Below, piece after piece: positions 1-9,148 of a stretch of DNA of 48,378 nucleotides. The DNA is taken from positions 1-48,378 of the forward strand of contig CALWKX010000026.1 of NCBI GenBank assembly GCA_944381375.1, given 5' to 3'. How positions within the stretch are numbered: the first letter of the stretch is position 1; the number at the start of each line of letters is the position of its first letter. Made by a program: the position numbers and the translations under genes. This DNA is from an uncultured Lachnospiraceae bacterium. Its GTDB lineage: Bacteria > Bacillota > Clostridia > Eubacteriales > Anaerofustaceae. Under the pieces are notes generated by a model. That model was given only the letters and a program-made list of their open reading frames with translations, ran no database searches and was not told the origin of the DNA.

Positions 1-106
1 TCCAACAATGGATTTCAAAGGTTTTCGCTGTCCGAAGATGCTTTTCCATAATCTTTTTCCATTCATCATTGATAGGCTGCGTATAATCAAATTCTATCTG
101 TTCCAT
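1..106 (-). CDS. Start of an unrecognised protein, cut by the window edge
   Basis: Only the first 35 codons are visible. They begin at an ATG at 104-106 read leftwards, and the protein starts MEQIEFDYTQPINDEWKKIM. An AGAGGG ribosome-binding site lies just upstream on the minus strand. A possible promoter with a TAAAAT -10 box lies around 134-165. The frame is open to the edge. The DNA here is visibly richer in G and C than the miaB region that follows, which suggests acquired DNA. I do not recognise a domain in this short stretch, so no function is given. A plus-strand frame over the same bases has no start signal and is taken to be a shadow. Confidence 0.6.
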   Translation of the reverse strand, partial: MEQIEFDYTQPINDEWKKIMEKHLRTAKTFEIHCW

Positions 107-320
107 AAGTCACGCCCTCTACTCATCGTGCTACCATTTTACCACAATTCCGAGAGCGTGGAAATAGGCAGTTTTCCGGGCGGATCTCCGACTTTATGGA
201 TATACGGGACGGACGGTCATTTAGGTGTAGACTTATCTTAGTTCATCGGTGAACAGCACCTTGAAAATCGAATGACTGTCCGAAATGGAATATCCCGGCA
301 TGGGAAGCACCGCAACGAGC

Positions 321-349
321 CAGCTTCGGGACAAAATGTCCCGAAGCTG
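321..349. repeat. Perfect 13-bp inverted repeat (hairpin)
   Basis: CAGCTTCGGGACA, a three-base AAA loop, then the exact reverse complement TGTCCCGAAGCTG. There is no run of T on either side, so it is a poor intrinsic terminator. It lies just inside the GC-rich side of the composition change before miaB. It could be a recombinase- or protein-binding site at the end of a mobile element; this is inference. Confidence 0.75.
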
Positions 350-428
350 CGGGGAAACGTTACAAACAAGAAGTTTGATTGAAATTATTTTCATTGCTCA
401 AGTAATTAATCATAAACTAACTAAATTG

Positions 429-456
429 TGATATAATTATAAAAATAATCAGGAGA
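429..456 (+). promoter_or_regulatory. miaB promoter (extended -10) and ribosome-binding site
   Basis: An extended -10 element, TG-A-TATAAT, occupies 429-437, with no convincing -35 box, as expected for extended -10 promoters. The AGGAGA ribosome-binding site at 451-456 stands 11 bases before a TTG start. This promoter probably drives the whole miaB-mutS-mutL-miaA run, because no other promoter is evident inside it. Confidence 0.55.
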
Positions 457-467
457 AAATTAAAATT

Positions 468-1784
468 TTGCAAACCTATTATATTGTAACAATGGGCTGC
501 CAAATGAATGAAAATGATTCTGAAAAGATCGCTGGCATGCTGGAGATGGAAGGGTATACAAAAGCTGCAAATATAGAAAATACAGACATACTTGTTATAA
601 ATACTTGCAGTATACGTGAGAATGCAAATAACAGATTCTTCGGCAATCTCGGCAGTTTTAAAACAATCAAAAAAGAAAAACCCGACATGATTTTAGCTGT
701 ATGCGGTTGTATGATGCAGCAAGAAGAGATAGTTGATATTATAAGAAATAAATATCGTTATGTAGATATTATATTTGGAACACATAATTTATATAAATTT
801 CCGCAACTTCTCAACGAGCGTATAAACGGTAAAAAACCTGTATATGAAATAATAAAAGATACTTCCGTCATACACGAAGAGATTCCTATTAAACATGAAT
901 ATAACCATAAAGCATATGTGAGCATAACTTTTGGTTGCGATAACTTTTGCACATACTGCATTGTACCGTATACAAGAGGCAGAGAGAAAAGCCGGACTTC
1001 GGAAAACATCTTGAATGAAGTAAAATCGCTTGCAAATAAAGGCTGTAAAGAGATAATGCTTTTAGGTCAAAACGTTAATTCTTACGGGAAAGGGCTTAAT
1101 GAAGATATTGATTTTTCAAAACTTCTGCGTAGATTAAATGAAATAGATGGTATTCAAAGAATAAGGTTCATGACTTCTCATCCGAAAGACTTGAGCGATA
1201 AAATGATTGATGCGATTGAAGAGTGTGATAAAGTTTGCAAAAATATTCATTTGCCGCTCCAATCAGGAAGTAATTCCATACTTAAGGCTATGAACAGAAA
1301 ATACACAAAAGAACATTACTTATCTTTGATTGATAAACTGAGGGATAAAATTCCAGATATAACTATATCTACGGATATAATAGTAGGGTTTCCATCTGAA
1401 ACCGAAGAAGACTTTATGCATACGCTCGATGTAGTAGAAAAAGTTAAATATGATTCGGCTTTTACGTTTATTTATTCGCCAAGAAACGGAACGATAGCAG
1501 CAAAAATGCCTTATGAAATAAGCGAAAGCACATTAAAAGACAGATTTGACAGATTAATAAAACTTCAACATGGTATAATGGCTGATTTATCCGAAAAATA
1601 TGTCGGAACAGTACAAGAAGTGCTCACGGACGGATTTTCAAAAACTGATAAAAATATGCTTTGCGGGCGAACGCGTTCAAATAAGCTTGTAAATTTTCTT
1701 GGGAATAGCCGTGAAGGAGATATTGTAAACGTATTAATAAATAATGCCACGCCTTTTCATTTGAAAGGAGAAATGCTTAAATAA
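468..1784 (+). CDS. miaB: tRNA-2-methylthio-N6-dimethylallyladenosine synthase MiaB
   Basis: Radical-SAM methylthiotransferase that adds a methylthio group to i6A at position 37 of tRNAs reading UNN codons; it acts after MiaA, encoded in the same run. The 438-residue length is normal. The N-terminal UPF0004 domain shows Cys11 (MGCQMNE), Cys47 (INTCSIRE) and Cys81 (VCGCM), expected to bind the auxiliary 4Fe-4S cluster. The radical-SAM motif CxxxCxxC is Cys157, Cys161 and Cys164. A TRAM-like C-terminal region follows. The start is TTG at 468: it follows an AGGAGA site and gives the conserved opening YYIVTMGCQMNENDSE; no in-frame ATG lies before it. The stop codon overlaps the mutS start by one base (TAATG), which points to coupled translation. 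Confidence 0.96.
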   Translation: MQTYYIVTMGCQMNENDSEKIAGMLEMEGYTKAANIENTDILVINTCSIRENANNRFFGNLGSFKTIKKEKPDMILAVCGCMMQQEEIVDIIRNKYRYVDIIFGTHNLYKFPQLLNERINGKKPVYEIIKDTSVIHEEIPIKHEYNHKAYVSITFGCDNFCTYCIVPYTRGREKSRTSENILNEVKSLANKGCKEIMLLGQNVNSYGKGLNEDIDFSKLLRRLNEIDGIQRIRFMTSHPKDLSDKMIDAIEECDKVCKNIHLPLQSGSNSILKAMNRKYTKEHYLSLIDKLRDKIPDITISTDIIVGFPSETEEDFMHTLDVVEKVKYDSAFTFIYSPRNGTIAAKMPYEISESTLKDRFDRLIKLQHGIMADLSEKYVGTVQEVLTDGFSKTDKNMLCGRTRSNKLVNFLGNSREGDIVNVLINNATPFHLKGEMLK

Positions 1785-4417
1785 TGCTAAATCGTGAAAC
1801 AGACGAAAAGCTTACGCCAATGATGGAGCAATACATAAAAATCCATGAACAAGCGCCTGATGCATTGTTGTTCTTTAGATTAGGCGATTTTTATGAAATG
1901 TTTTTTGACGATGCAATTATAGCATCAAAGGTGTGCAAACTTACGTTGACAGGCAGGAACAATGGTAAGGACGAACATGGAAACAGGCAAAAAGCTCCGA
2001 TGTGCGGAGTTCCGTATCACTCTGTTGATTCTTATATAGGTATGCTTGTAGACGCTGGATACAAAGTAGCTATCTGTGAGCAGGTGAGCGATCCAAAGCT
2101 TCCTCAGAAGCTCGTAGACAGACAAATCGTTAGAATTTTATCCAGCGGTACCGTAATAGACGATACCATACTTAAGGAAGATAAAAATAATTTTTTGATG
2201 TGTATATATTATGATAAACTGACTTACGGTATTGCGTATGCGGATATTTCTACAGGAGAAACGTTCGCTCATTTTATAAACGGCGAAAATGCAGATGAAA
2301 AATTTTTGAATTTTTTAAATTCAGTAAGCCCTTCTGAAATACTGGTAAATTCCATATTGTATAAAAGCTCTCAGCTTAAACAAAATGCGGAACGTATTTT
2401 AAAAAAATCCCTTACTCCTTACGCATCAGAATATTTTTCGAGGCCTGAATGTGAAAATATAATTAAAGAACAATTTGAAGCATTTTCTTTGAAGTCACTT
2501 GGAATTGAAGACGCGCCTCAAACGATTAAAGCATTAGGCGGACTTTTGCTGTATTTACATATGACGCAAAAAAACTCGCTTAAGCATATTAACCATGTTC
2601 AATTTGTAAAACCTAAGCAGCATATGTATTTGGATTACGCCACACTTTCAAATCTTGAGCTTACTCAAACGATAAGAGGCTCGGAAAAAAAAGGAAGTTT
2701 GCTTTGGGTTCTTGATAAAGCGGCAACGCCTGCAGGATCAAGGCGTATAAGGAATTGGATAAACGAACCTTTGACAGATAAAGATGAAATTATAAAGCGC
2801 CATGATGTATTGGATGAGCTAACGTCTGATATAGTGCTTAATGAAGATATACGTGAATTGCTGAAATTAATCGGAGACAATCAAAGGATTGTTTCCAAAA
2901 TCAGCTATGGTAAGATAAACGGCAGAGAATTGATTGCGCTGAAAGAATCAATTTTTTTATTGCCGCGTCTAAAAAAATGTTTGCTTAAGATTACGAGCCC
3001 ATATTTGAAATTGCTCAGAGATAACATTGACGATATGAGTGATATGTGGGAACTGTTGGACAAGGCGGTAGACGATGAATGCACTGCTAATGTCAATGAC
3101 GGCAAACTGATAAAAAAAGGGTTTGACAAAGAGATTGATGAATATCGCGAACTCAATGATAACGTAAAACAGATTCTTGCTGATTTGCTGGCACGGGAGA
3201 GAATGTCAAGTGGAATAAAAAATTTAAAATTCGGCAATAACAAGGTATTTGGCTATTATTTCGAAGTTTCAAAAGGTAACATCAATAATGTCCCCGCTCA
3301 TTTTATCAGAAGGCAGACACTGACAAACGGCGAAAGATACATCACAGAAGAATTAAAAGAGATAGAAGAAAAAGTTATTAAATCACAAGAGAATTTATTA
3401 TCGAAAGAAAAACAGATATATGAAATGATAATTAATTTTCTCAATAATAATATATCGCGCTTACAGTCTACAGCTAAAATATTGTCCGAAATAGATGCTT
3501 TATGCTCGTTTGCAAAAATAAGTCATGCTAACAATTATGTACGTCCCGAACTTAATGATGATGGAATCATTAGCATAAGCGACGGGCGTCATCCTGTGGT
3601 GGAAGCCATAGCAAAAGACCAGTTTATTCCCAATGATACGTACTTGAACGGACGCGATTCAAGAATAATGATCATAACGGGCCCCAATATGGCCGGCAAA
3701 TCAACATATATAAGGCAAGTTGCAATAATAGCGCTCATGAATCAGATAGGCTGCTTTGTTCCATGCTCACAGGCAAACTTATGTATTGTAGACAGAATAT
3801 TTACAAGGGTCGGAGCCAGCGATGATCTTTCCAGCGGACAAAGCACATTTATGGTCGAAATGAGTGAGGTCGCCAATATATTAAAAAACGCTACGGAAAA
3901 AAGCCTTGTTATATTAGATGAGGTTGGCCGTGGGACAAGCACTGCGGATGGTTTGTGCATAGCAAGAGCTGTTACTGAATATCTATTCTCACTTAAATGC
4001 AAAACACTTTTTGCAACGCATTACCATGAGTTAATAGAAATGGAAAGTATTGAAGGCATTGTTAATTATTCAATTACTACGAAACAAACAGACACAGGCA
4101 TAGTTTTTTTGCATAAAATCCAGCGTGGGGGAAGCGATAAAAGTTATGGCATAGATGTGGCAAAACTCGCAGGGCTTCCATTGTCTGTTACAAAGCGCGC
4201 TCAGGAACTTTTGTACAGCTATGAATCTGGTCCTAAACGCAATAAGAATAAATCAAGAAATGATATAAGTGAATTCCCGGAAGTGAATTTGCTCAATTAT
4301 GCTCAATTAAATGCTGCAAAAGAAATCAGAGATTTGCCGATAGATGAGATGACGCCTATTGAAGTGATGAATTTTGTGGCAAAGTTAAAAAAGGATCTAA
4401 AAATTGAAAATGAATAA
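1784..4417 (+). CDS. mutS: DNA mismatch repair protein MutS
   Basis: Recognises mismatches and small loops in DNA and starts repair together with MutL, encoded next. The 877-residue length fits MutS1. The mismatch-reading motif F-Y-E is at residues 36-38 (GDFYEMF). Connector, core and clamp domains follow. The C-terminal ATPase carries Walker A GPNMAGKST at about 633-641, Walker B with Asp712-Glu713 (VILDEVGRGTS) and the FATHYHEL switch. The C-terminal tail with a helix-hairpin-type dimer region is present. An AAGGAG site at 1765-1770 precedes the ATG, which overlaps the miaB stop codon. The final codons overlap the mutL start, so the two repair proteins are probably made in step. No broken motif was seen. 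Confidence 0.98.
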   Translation: MLNRETDEKLTPMMEQYIKIHEQAPDALLFFRLGDFYEMFFDDAIIASKVCKLTLTGRNNGKDEHGNRQKAPMCGVPYHSVDSYIGMLVDAGYKVAICEQVSDPKLPQKLVDRQIVRILSSGTVIDDTILKEDKNNFLMCIYYDKLTYGIAYADISTGETFAHFINGENADEKFLNFLNSVSPSEILVNSILYKSSQLKQNAERILKKSLTPYASEYFSRPECENIIKEQFEAFSLKSLGIEDAPQTIKALGGLLLYLHMTQKNSLKHINHVQFVKPKQHMYLDYATLSNLELTQTIRGSEKKGSLLWVLDKAATPAGSRRIRNWINEPLTDKDEIIKRHDVLDELTSDIVLNEDIRELLKLIGDNQRIVSKISYGKINGRELIALKESIFLLPRLKKCLLKITSPYLKLLRDNIDDMSDMWELLDKAVDDECTANVNDGKLIKKGFDKEIDEYRELNDNVKQILADLLARERMSSGIKNLKFGNNKVFGYYFEVSKGNINNVPAHFIRRQTLTNGERYITEELKEIEEKVIKSQENLLSKEKQIYEMIINFLNNNISRLQSTAKILSEIDALCSFAKISHANNYVRPELNDDGIISISDGRHPVVEAIAKDQFIPNDTYLNGRDSRIMIITGPNMAGKSTYIRQVAIIALMNQIGCFVPCSQANLCIVDRIFTRVGASDDLSSGQSTFMVEMSEVANILKNATEKSLVILDEVGRGTSTADGLCIARAVTEYLFSLKCKTLFATHYHELIEMESIEGIVNYSITTKQTDTGIVFLHKIQRGGSDKSYGIDVAKLAGLPLSVTKRAQELLYSYESGPKRNKNKSRNDISEFPEVNLLNYAQLNAAKEIRDLPIDEMTPIEVMNFVAKLKKDLKIENE

Positions 4418-6266
4418 AATTAAACTTCTTCCCAAGAATTTTGTTGATAAAATAGCAGCAGGTGAAGTCGTTGTAAACGGAGCGTCGGTCTTAAAAGAGC
4501 TTATAGAGAACTCTATAGATGCTGGCACAAAAAATATAAATATAACTATAGTAAAAGGCGGAAAGTCTCTTATAAAAGTTCAGGACGATGGCGAAGGTAT
4601 AGCATTTGACGATATTCCTCTTGCATTTAAAAGAAATGCTACAAGCAAAATAACGGACAGTATTGATTCGATAAGCACATTGGGATTCAGAGGAGAAGCT
4701 CTTGCCAGCATAGCTTTCGTATCAAAGATCATACTTATCACAAAAACAAAGGATGATGAATGTGGGACAAAGACATTTTTAGTTAATGCTGAAATACAAA
4801 AACAAGAACCCTGTGCTTGTAATAACGGCACAACAATGGAAATATCTGATCTTTTTTATAATATTCCGGCCAGAAGAAAACATCTTGAAAGCGACAGATC
4901 AGAAACCTCTGAAATAATAGACCTTGCAAGCAAACTTGCTTTATCACACCCTGAAATATCCATGAGGCTTATATGTGATGGCAAAGAAATATTCCATACG
5001 AAAAGCACTTTTGATGAAATTACTAATTTAAAAATTATTTTAGGCAAAGAAATTGTTCAAACTTTGATACCAATTAATGTAGATGAAGACCCATTGTTTT
5101 GCAAGGGTTATGTGAGTTCGCCGAATTTCATAAATGAAAAACATTCTCAGCGTATTACTTTTATAAACGGCAGATACGTAAAAGCTGATTTGATCTCAAA
5201 TGCCATAGACAGCGTATATTATGAATTATACGGAAAAAAAGGGGCTGATTACATCCTTTTTATTCAACTTCCTTATTATTTGTTAGACGTTAATATTCAT
5301 CCGGCAAAAACAAAAATAAAATTGCAGAACGAATCCCTTATTATTTTGCTTTTGAAACAGGGAATAAAAAATTATCTTAATAAAAATTTTATTTTAAAAA
5401 ACGACATAGGTTTAAAACAGGATCGTGAAACAAAATTTGAAAGCATGCCATTTGAACCTGTAAAAGATCTGCTTCCTGAAACGGCAAATGCATATTTCGA
5501 TAATATTAAGCCTGATGTAACATTGAGTGCTGAAGAAAGTGAAAGCGTTTATGCGATTGATAATGATGTTATCAAAAACAAAGAAAAAGACGCAGGCGCT
5601 GGTTATTTATTTAATGATGATAATGATCGTTCTGCTTTAATTGAACCTGTTGAGAAGACAGTAAATATAAACAAAGAGATATTTCTGACTTTAAAAAACA
5701 TGAAATATGTCGGCAATGCTTTCGGGGTATACGCGATGTTTGAAGCAGGGGAAAATCTATATGCCATTGATACACATGCCGCACACGAGCGCGTGCTTTA
5801 TGATAAGTATATGACTGCTTTTAAAAATCATGCATTGGAAATTCAGACTCTTATGACGCCTGTGCTTATGAATTTAGGCGTAAAAGATTACAAAACAGTC
5901 ATAGATAATGCAGATAAACTGGAGCGCATAGGGTTTTTAGTTGATGATTTAAATGATGGCTCCATCGCTGTGAATTCTGTGCCTTATTATGTAGCAGGAG
6001 AGGACATTAAAACAATTTTTCATAATCTTATAGAGGAACTTGACAAAACTAAAAATATCAGCATGATAGAAAACAGAAATGAACGATTGATAAGTGCAGC
6101 TTGCCATAACGCAATAAGAGGTCAGGAAAATATCAGCGAAGAAGAATCAAGAGCTCTTCTTAACGATCTTTATTTTACACAGATGCCATTTACTTGCCCG
6201 CATGGACGTCCTGTAATAGGAAGGATAAACATACGTTATTTTATGAAAGCTTTTGAGAGGATATAA
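4410..6266 (+). CDS. mutL: DNA mismatch repair protein MutL
   Basis: GHKL ATPase that links mismatch recognition by MutS to strand incision. The N-terminal ATPase shows Glu-Asn in ELIENSIDAG, the DDGEGI motif and GFRGEAL. The C-terminal half holds the endonuclease motif as DTHAAHERVLYD near residue 454. The usual final Glu of DxHAxxExxxxE is Asp here; this is conservative but worth noting. The CPHGRP metal-site motif near the C terminus is intact, so nicking activity is expected. The start is uncertain by two codons: ATG at 4410 is used here, while TTG at 4404 has better spacing (8 bases) from AAGGA at 4391-4395. Both starts overlap the end of mutS. The stop codon overlaps the miaA start. Confidence 0.96.
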   Translation: MNKIKLLPKNFVDKIAAGEVVVNGASVLKELIENSIDAGTKNINITIVKGGKSLIKVQDDGEGIAFDDIPLAFKRNATSKITDSIDSISTLGFRGEALASIAFVSKIILITKTKDDECGTKTFLVNAEIQKQEPCACNNGTTMEISDLFYNIPARRKHLESDRSETSEIIDLASKLALSHPEISMRLICDGKEIFHTKSTFDEITNLKIILGKEIVQTLIPINVDEDPLFCKGYVSSPNFINEKHSQRITFINGRYVKADLISNAIDSVYYELYGKKGADYILFIQLPYYLLDVNIHPAKTKIKLQNESLIILLLKQGIKNYLNKNFILKNDIGLKQDRETKFESMPFEPVKDLLPETANAYFDNIKPDVTLSAEESESVYAIDNDVIKNKEKDAGAGYLFNDDNDRSALIEPVEKTVNINKEIFLTLKNMKYVGNAFGVYAMFEAGENLYAIDTHAAHERVLYDKYMTAFKNHALEIQTLMTPVLMNLGVKDYKTVIDNADKLERIGFLVDDLNDGSIAVNSVPYYVAGEDIKTIFHNLIEELDKTKNISMIENRNERLISAACHNAIRGQENISEEESRALLNDLYFTQMPFTCPHGRPVIGRINIRYFMKAFERI

Positions 6267-7192
6267 TGGCTGAAAGTTTAGTTGTTGCCATCGGAGGTCC
6301 TACAGCAAGCGGAAAAAGCGAAACGGCTATATGGCTAGCAAAAAAAATAAATGCTGAAATTATATCTGCGGATGTAATGCAAAGCTACAGGCAGCTAGAT
6401 ATAGGCACTGCGAAAATAAATATTGACGACATGCAAGGCATAGCGCATTATATGATTGATGAATTCAGTCCGTATGAAAATGTTGATATATCCACATATA
6501 CGAAAAGAGCTCTGAAATATGAACAAGAAGTTATCCAAAAAAACAAAGCGCCAATAATAACAGGAGGAAGCGGCCTTTATTTGGATAGCATAATTTATGA
6601 TTCATATACATATGAAGAAAACACAGCTTCCAGTGAAATTAGACAAGAACTTGAAACATTATATAAGCAAAAAGGCGGCAGCTATATGTATGCCTTTTTA
6701 GAATCATGTGATCCAGAGTATGCTGAGATTACGCATCCGAATAATATCAATCGAATTATAAGGGCGTTGGAGTATTATAAAGTTTCAGGCCGCAAAAAAA
6801 GTGATAATTTAAAAATTAAAAAGCTAAGGTATAATAATACATTTTATTTTGCAGTCAGTATGGACAGAAATAATTTATACGAACGTATTAACAAAAGAGT
6901 TGATATTATGGTTGAAAAAGGCCTTATTGAAGAAGTTAAACGTTTAATTGATATGGGCGTATCTCTTTCATATAACGCAATGAAGGCGATTGGATACAAA
7001 GAGATAGCCAGCGCTTTGTTAAATAATACTGATATCGATGACGCAGTAGAGCTTGTAAAGCAAAAAAGTAGAAATTACGCTAAACGGCAAATGACGTGGT
7101 TTAATGCAAATAAAGATATTATATGGATTAAAGAAGATAAGCCGTTTCGTATGGCAGAAAGGATTGCCGGCATAATAAATGAACGCAAATAA
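6266..7192 (+). CDS. miaA: tRNA dimethylallyltransferase MiaA
   Basis: Transfers a dimethylallyl group to N6 of A37 in tRNAs reading UNN codons, making the substrate of MiaB. The P-loop GGPTASGKS is at residues 10-18, followed by ISADVMQSYRQLDIGTAK, the family's substrate-binding stretch, and TGGSGLY near residue 96. The 308-residue length is typical. The ATG shares one base with the mutL stop codon, and a GAGAGGA site sits just upstream. In many Clostridia hfq follows miaA; here the next gene instead overlaps the end of miaA by 14 bases, so hfq is absent from this locus. Confidence 0.97.
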   Translation: MAESLVVAIGGPTASGKSETAIWLAKKINAEIISADVMQSYRQLDIGTAKINIDDMQGIAHYMIDEFSPYENVDISTYTKRALKYEQEVIQKNKAPIITGGSGLYLDSIIYDSYTYEENTASSEIRQELETLYKQKGGSYMYAFLESCDPEYAEITHPNNINRIIRALEYYKVSGRKKSDNLKIKKLRYNNTFYFAVSMDRNNLYERINKRVDIMVEKGLIEEVKRLIDMGVSLSYNAMKAIGYKEIASALLNNTDIDDAVELVKQKSRNYAKRQMTWFNANKDIIWIKEDKPFRMAERIAGIINERK

Positions 7193-8435
7193 GACGAATA
7201 TTGAAAATCTGATAATTGAATGTGAAAATGATGTCAATTTCAAATTTAAAGAAATAGATAACATATGTTTGCAAAACCAAAAAAAAATACTTAACGCTAT
7301 GCAGAAACACAAACTGGCGGAAAGACATTTTATGCCATCTACAGGATACGGTTATAATGATGATGGCAGAGACGTCTGCGAAAAAATCTTTGCAGATACT
7401 TTCGGAGCCGAGGCGGCTTTGGTGCGCCCTGGAATAGTTTCGGGAACACATGCAGTTACGCTAGCGCTTCTCGGAATACTTCGTCCCGGCGACAGAATGT
7501 TGAGCATAACAGGCAACCCTTATGATACCATATATAATTCACTCAACAGCGCTGAGGCGCAAGATTTGGGATCTTTGGATGATTTTAAGATAGGATATGA
7601 TAAACTTGACTTAACTCCTGAGGGGGATATTGATTTAGGCTTATTATCTAAGTATTTAAAACAAAATACTAAAATAGTGTTTATACAGCGCTCCACAGGA
7701 TATGATAAACGTCCGGCTCTTACAATAGAAAAAATAAAGAAAGCTGTAACTGAAATAAAAAAGATAAAACAGGATTGTGTTGTTGCAGTGGATAATTGTT
7801 ACGGAGAATTTCTTGATATTTATGAGCCTACAGATGTCGGAGCAGATTTGATAGCCGGTTCGCTTATTAAAAATCCCGGAGGCGGATTGGTATATGCGGG
7901 GGGATATATAGCCGGCAAGTACAAATACGTACAAAAAGCTGCGGCACGTCTCACAGCGCCGAGCATAGCATTTGAAGTAGGAATAAATTACGGGATGATA
8001 AGGCAGTATCTTCAAGGACTTTTTTTAGCTGCAAGAGTAACCGCAAATGCGATAAAGGGAGCAGTGCTTTCTGCTCGTATATTTTCTGAGTTAGGGTATG
8101 AAGTATTTCCTGAGTATGATGAAGAAAGAAGTGATATAATACAGGGAATAGTTTTAAAAAGCCGTGAAAAGATGGAAGCATTTTGCAGAGGGATCCAAAA
8201 GGCTTCGCCAGTAGATAGTATGGCTGTACCTCTTGCAGCGCCGCTTCCAGGTTATAAGGAAAAAATCATAATGGCGGCCGGCAGCTTTATACAAAGCTCA
8301 TCTATAGAATTGAGCGCTGATGGACCTGTAAAACCTCCTTACATTATTTATCAGCAAGGGGGGCTTACTTATGAACACATAAAAATAGCTCTTACATATG
8401 TTTTGCAAGAGCTAAATAATATCCCAAAATTATAA
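7179..8435 (+). CDS. PLP-dependent aluminium-resistance / methionine gamma-lyase family protein
   Basis: A 418-residue fold-type I PLP enzyme of the family annotated as aluminium resistance protein or methionine gamma-lyase-related protein. The likely PLP lysine is Lys231 in GSLIKNPGGGL; AVDNCYGEF just before it holds the expected Asp that contacts the cofactor. The glycine-rich GGGLVYAGGYIAG follows. The physiological substrate is not established by the sequence; a role in sulfur amino-acid breakdown is family inference. The gene overlaps miaA by 14 bases and converges on lexA, whose stop codon it overlaps by six bases. Members of this family often sit between miaA/hfq and lexA in Clostridia, so the placement is ordinary. 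Confidence 0.85.
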   Translation: MNANKTNIENLIIECENDVNFKFKEIDNICLQNQKKILNAMQKHKLAERHFMPSTGYGYNDDGRDVCEKIFADTFGAEAALVRPGIVSGTHAVTLALLGILRPGDRMLSITGNPYDTIYNSLNSAEAQDLGSLDDFKIGYDKLDLTPEGDIDLGLLSKYLKQNTKIVFIQRSTGYDKRPALTIEKIKKAVTEIKKIKQDCVVAVDNCYGEFLDIYEPTDVGADLIAGSLIKNPGGGLVYAGGYIAGKYKYVQKAAARLTAPSIAFEVGINYGMIRQYLQGLFLAARVTANAIKGAVLSARIFSELGYEVFPEYDEERSDIIQGIVLKSREKMEAFCRGIQKASPVDSMAVPLAAPLPGYKEKIIMAAGSFIQSSSIELSADGPVKPPYIIYQQGGLTYEHIKIALTYVLQELNNIPKL

Positions 8436-9041
8436 TTCTCTGAATACTCCAATAACTTTTCCTAATATTGTGACATTGTCTGTATAAATAGGAGCCATTA
8501 AAGGATTCTCAGGCTGTAAGCGAATCTTTTTACCTTCGCGATAGAAAGTTTTGACAGTAGCTTCGTCGTCTATCATCGCAACGACTATCTCACCGTTTTC
8601 AGCAACCGGCCGAACCTGAACGATTACATAATCGCCGTCAAAAATACCTGCATTAATCATACTGCTGCCTTGTACCTTAAGAACAAAACATTCTCTGTTT
8701 TTGATAAATGTGGTAGGGAGGGGAAGGGAGTCCTCGTAATTTTCAATTGCGAGTATCGGAGTTCCTGCAGCAACTCTGCCGATTACTGGTACGTTAACAA
8801 CGTCCTTATTAAAGCCGTAAGGATTATCGTTTATAAGCTCAATTGCACGCTGTTTATCAGAGTTTATTTTCAAATATCCTTTATTTTGCAATTTTTTTAA
8901 CTGATAATGAACTGAAGAAGTAGATGCCAGGCCGGTATTAGTGCAAATTTCGCGCACTGTCGGAGGATATCCATGCTCTGTCAGTTCATTTTTGATAAAT
9001 TTAAGAATAGCGATTTGAATATCGCTCAAATCTTCATACAT
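8430..9041 (-). CDS. lexA: LexA, SOS-response repressor and self-cleaving protease
   Basis: Represses DNA-damage genes and cleaves itself when RecA filaments form. With the start chosen here it has 203 residues. An N-terminal winged helix (YPPTVREICTNTGLASTSSV) is followed by the cleavage site Ala92-Gly93 (GRVAAGTP), catalytic Ser127 (GSSM) and Lys164 (ATVK), so autoproteolysis should work. The ATG at 9041 is chosen because GGAG lies 4 bases upstream of it; a longer frame would need a TTG at 9059 without a site. Upstream are a near-consensus promoter (9071-9099) and an SOS box (9149-9162), consistent with self-repression. Its 3' end meets the PLP-enzyme gene head-on. Confidence 0.97.
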   Translation of the reverse strand: MYEDLSDIQIAILKFIKNELTEHGYPPTVREICTNTGLASTSSVHYQLKKLQNKGYLKINSDKQRAIELINDNPYGFNKDVVNVPVIGRVAAGTPILAIENYEDSLPLPTTFIKNRECFVLKVQGSSMINAGIFDGDYVIVQVRPVAENGEIVVAMIDDEATVKTFYREGKKIRLQPENPLMAPIYTDNVTILGKVIGVFREL

Positions 9042-9070
9042 ACTTCTCCACCTATGCAATTTGTAAACAT

Positions 9071-9099
9071 ATTATAAGATATTTGTCATAATATGTCAA
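9071..9099 (-). promoter_or_regulatory. lexA promoter
   Basis: On the minus strand a perfect TTGACA -35 box (9094-9099) and a perfect TATAAT -10 box (9071-9076) are separated by exactly 17 bases. Transcription would start around 9064, about 23 bases before the lexA ATG. This is one of the strongest sigma-A-type promoters in the window. Confidence 0.9.
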
Positions 9100-9148
9100 A
9101 TGATTGTTCTATGAATAAATAGATTTTAATCATTGCATAGTAAAAATG

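Larger units (their letters stand above)
107..467. other. Intergenic stretch with a composition boundary
   Basis: About 360 bases with no convincing gene. Up to roughly position 360 the DNA is rich in G and C and carries a strong hairpin at 321-349. After that it drops to the AT-rich composition of the rest of the window and contains the miaB promoter. The left part reads like the end of an integrated element. No direct repeat or attachment site could be fixed, because only one side of the boundary is visible. Confidence 0.5.

Noticed and set aside
8-241. Plus-strand frame of 77 codons at the left edge
   Set aside because: It has no start signals and lies opposite a minus-strand gene start with a good ribosome-binding site; its composition does not look coding.
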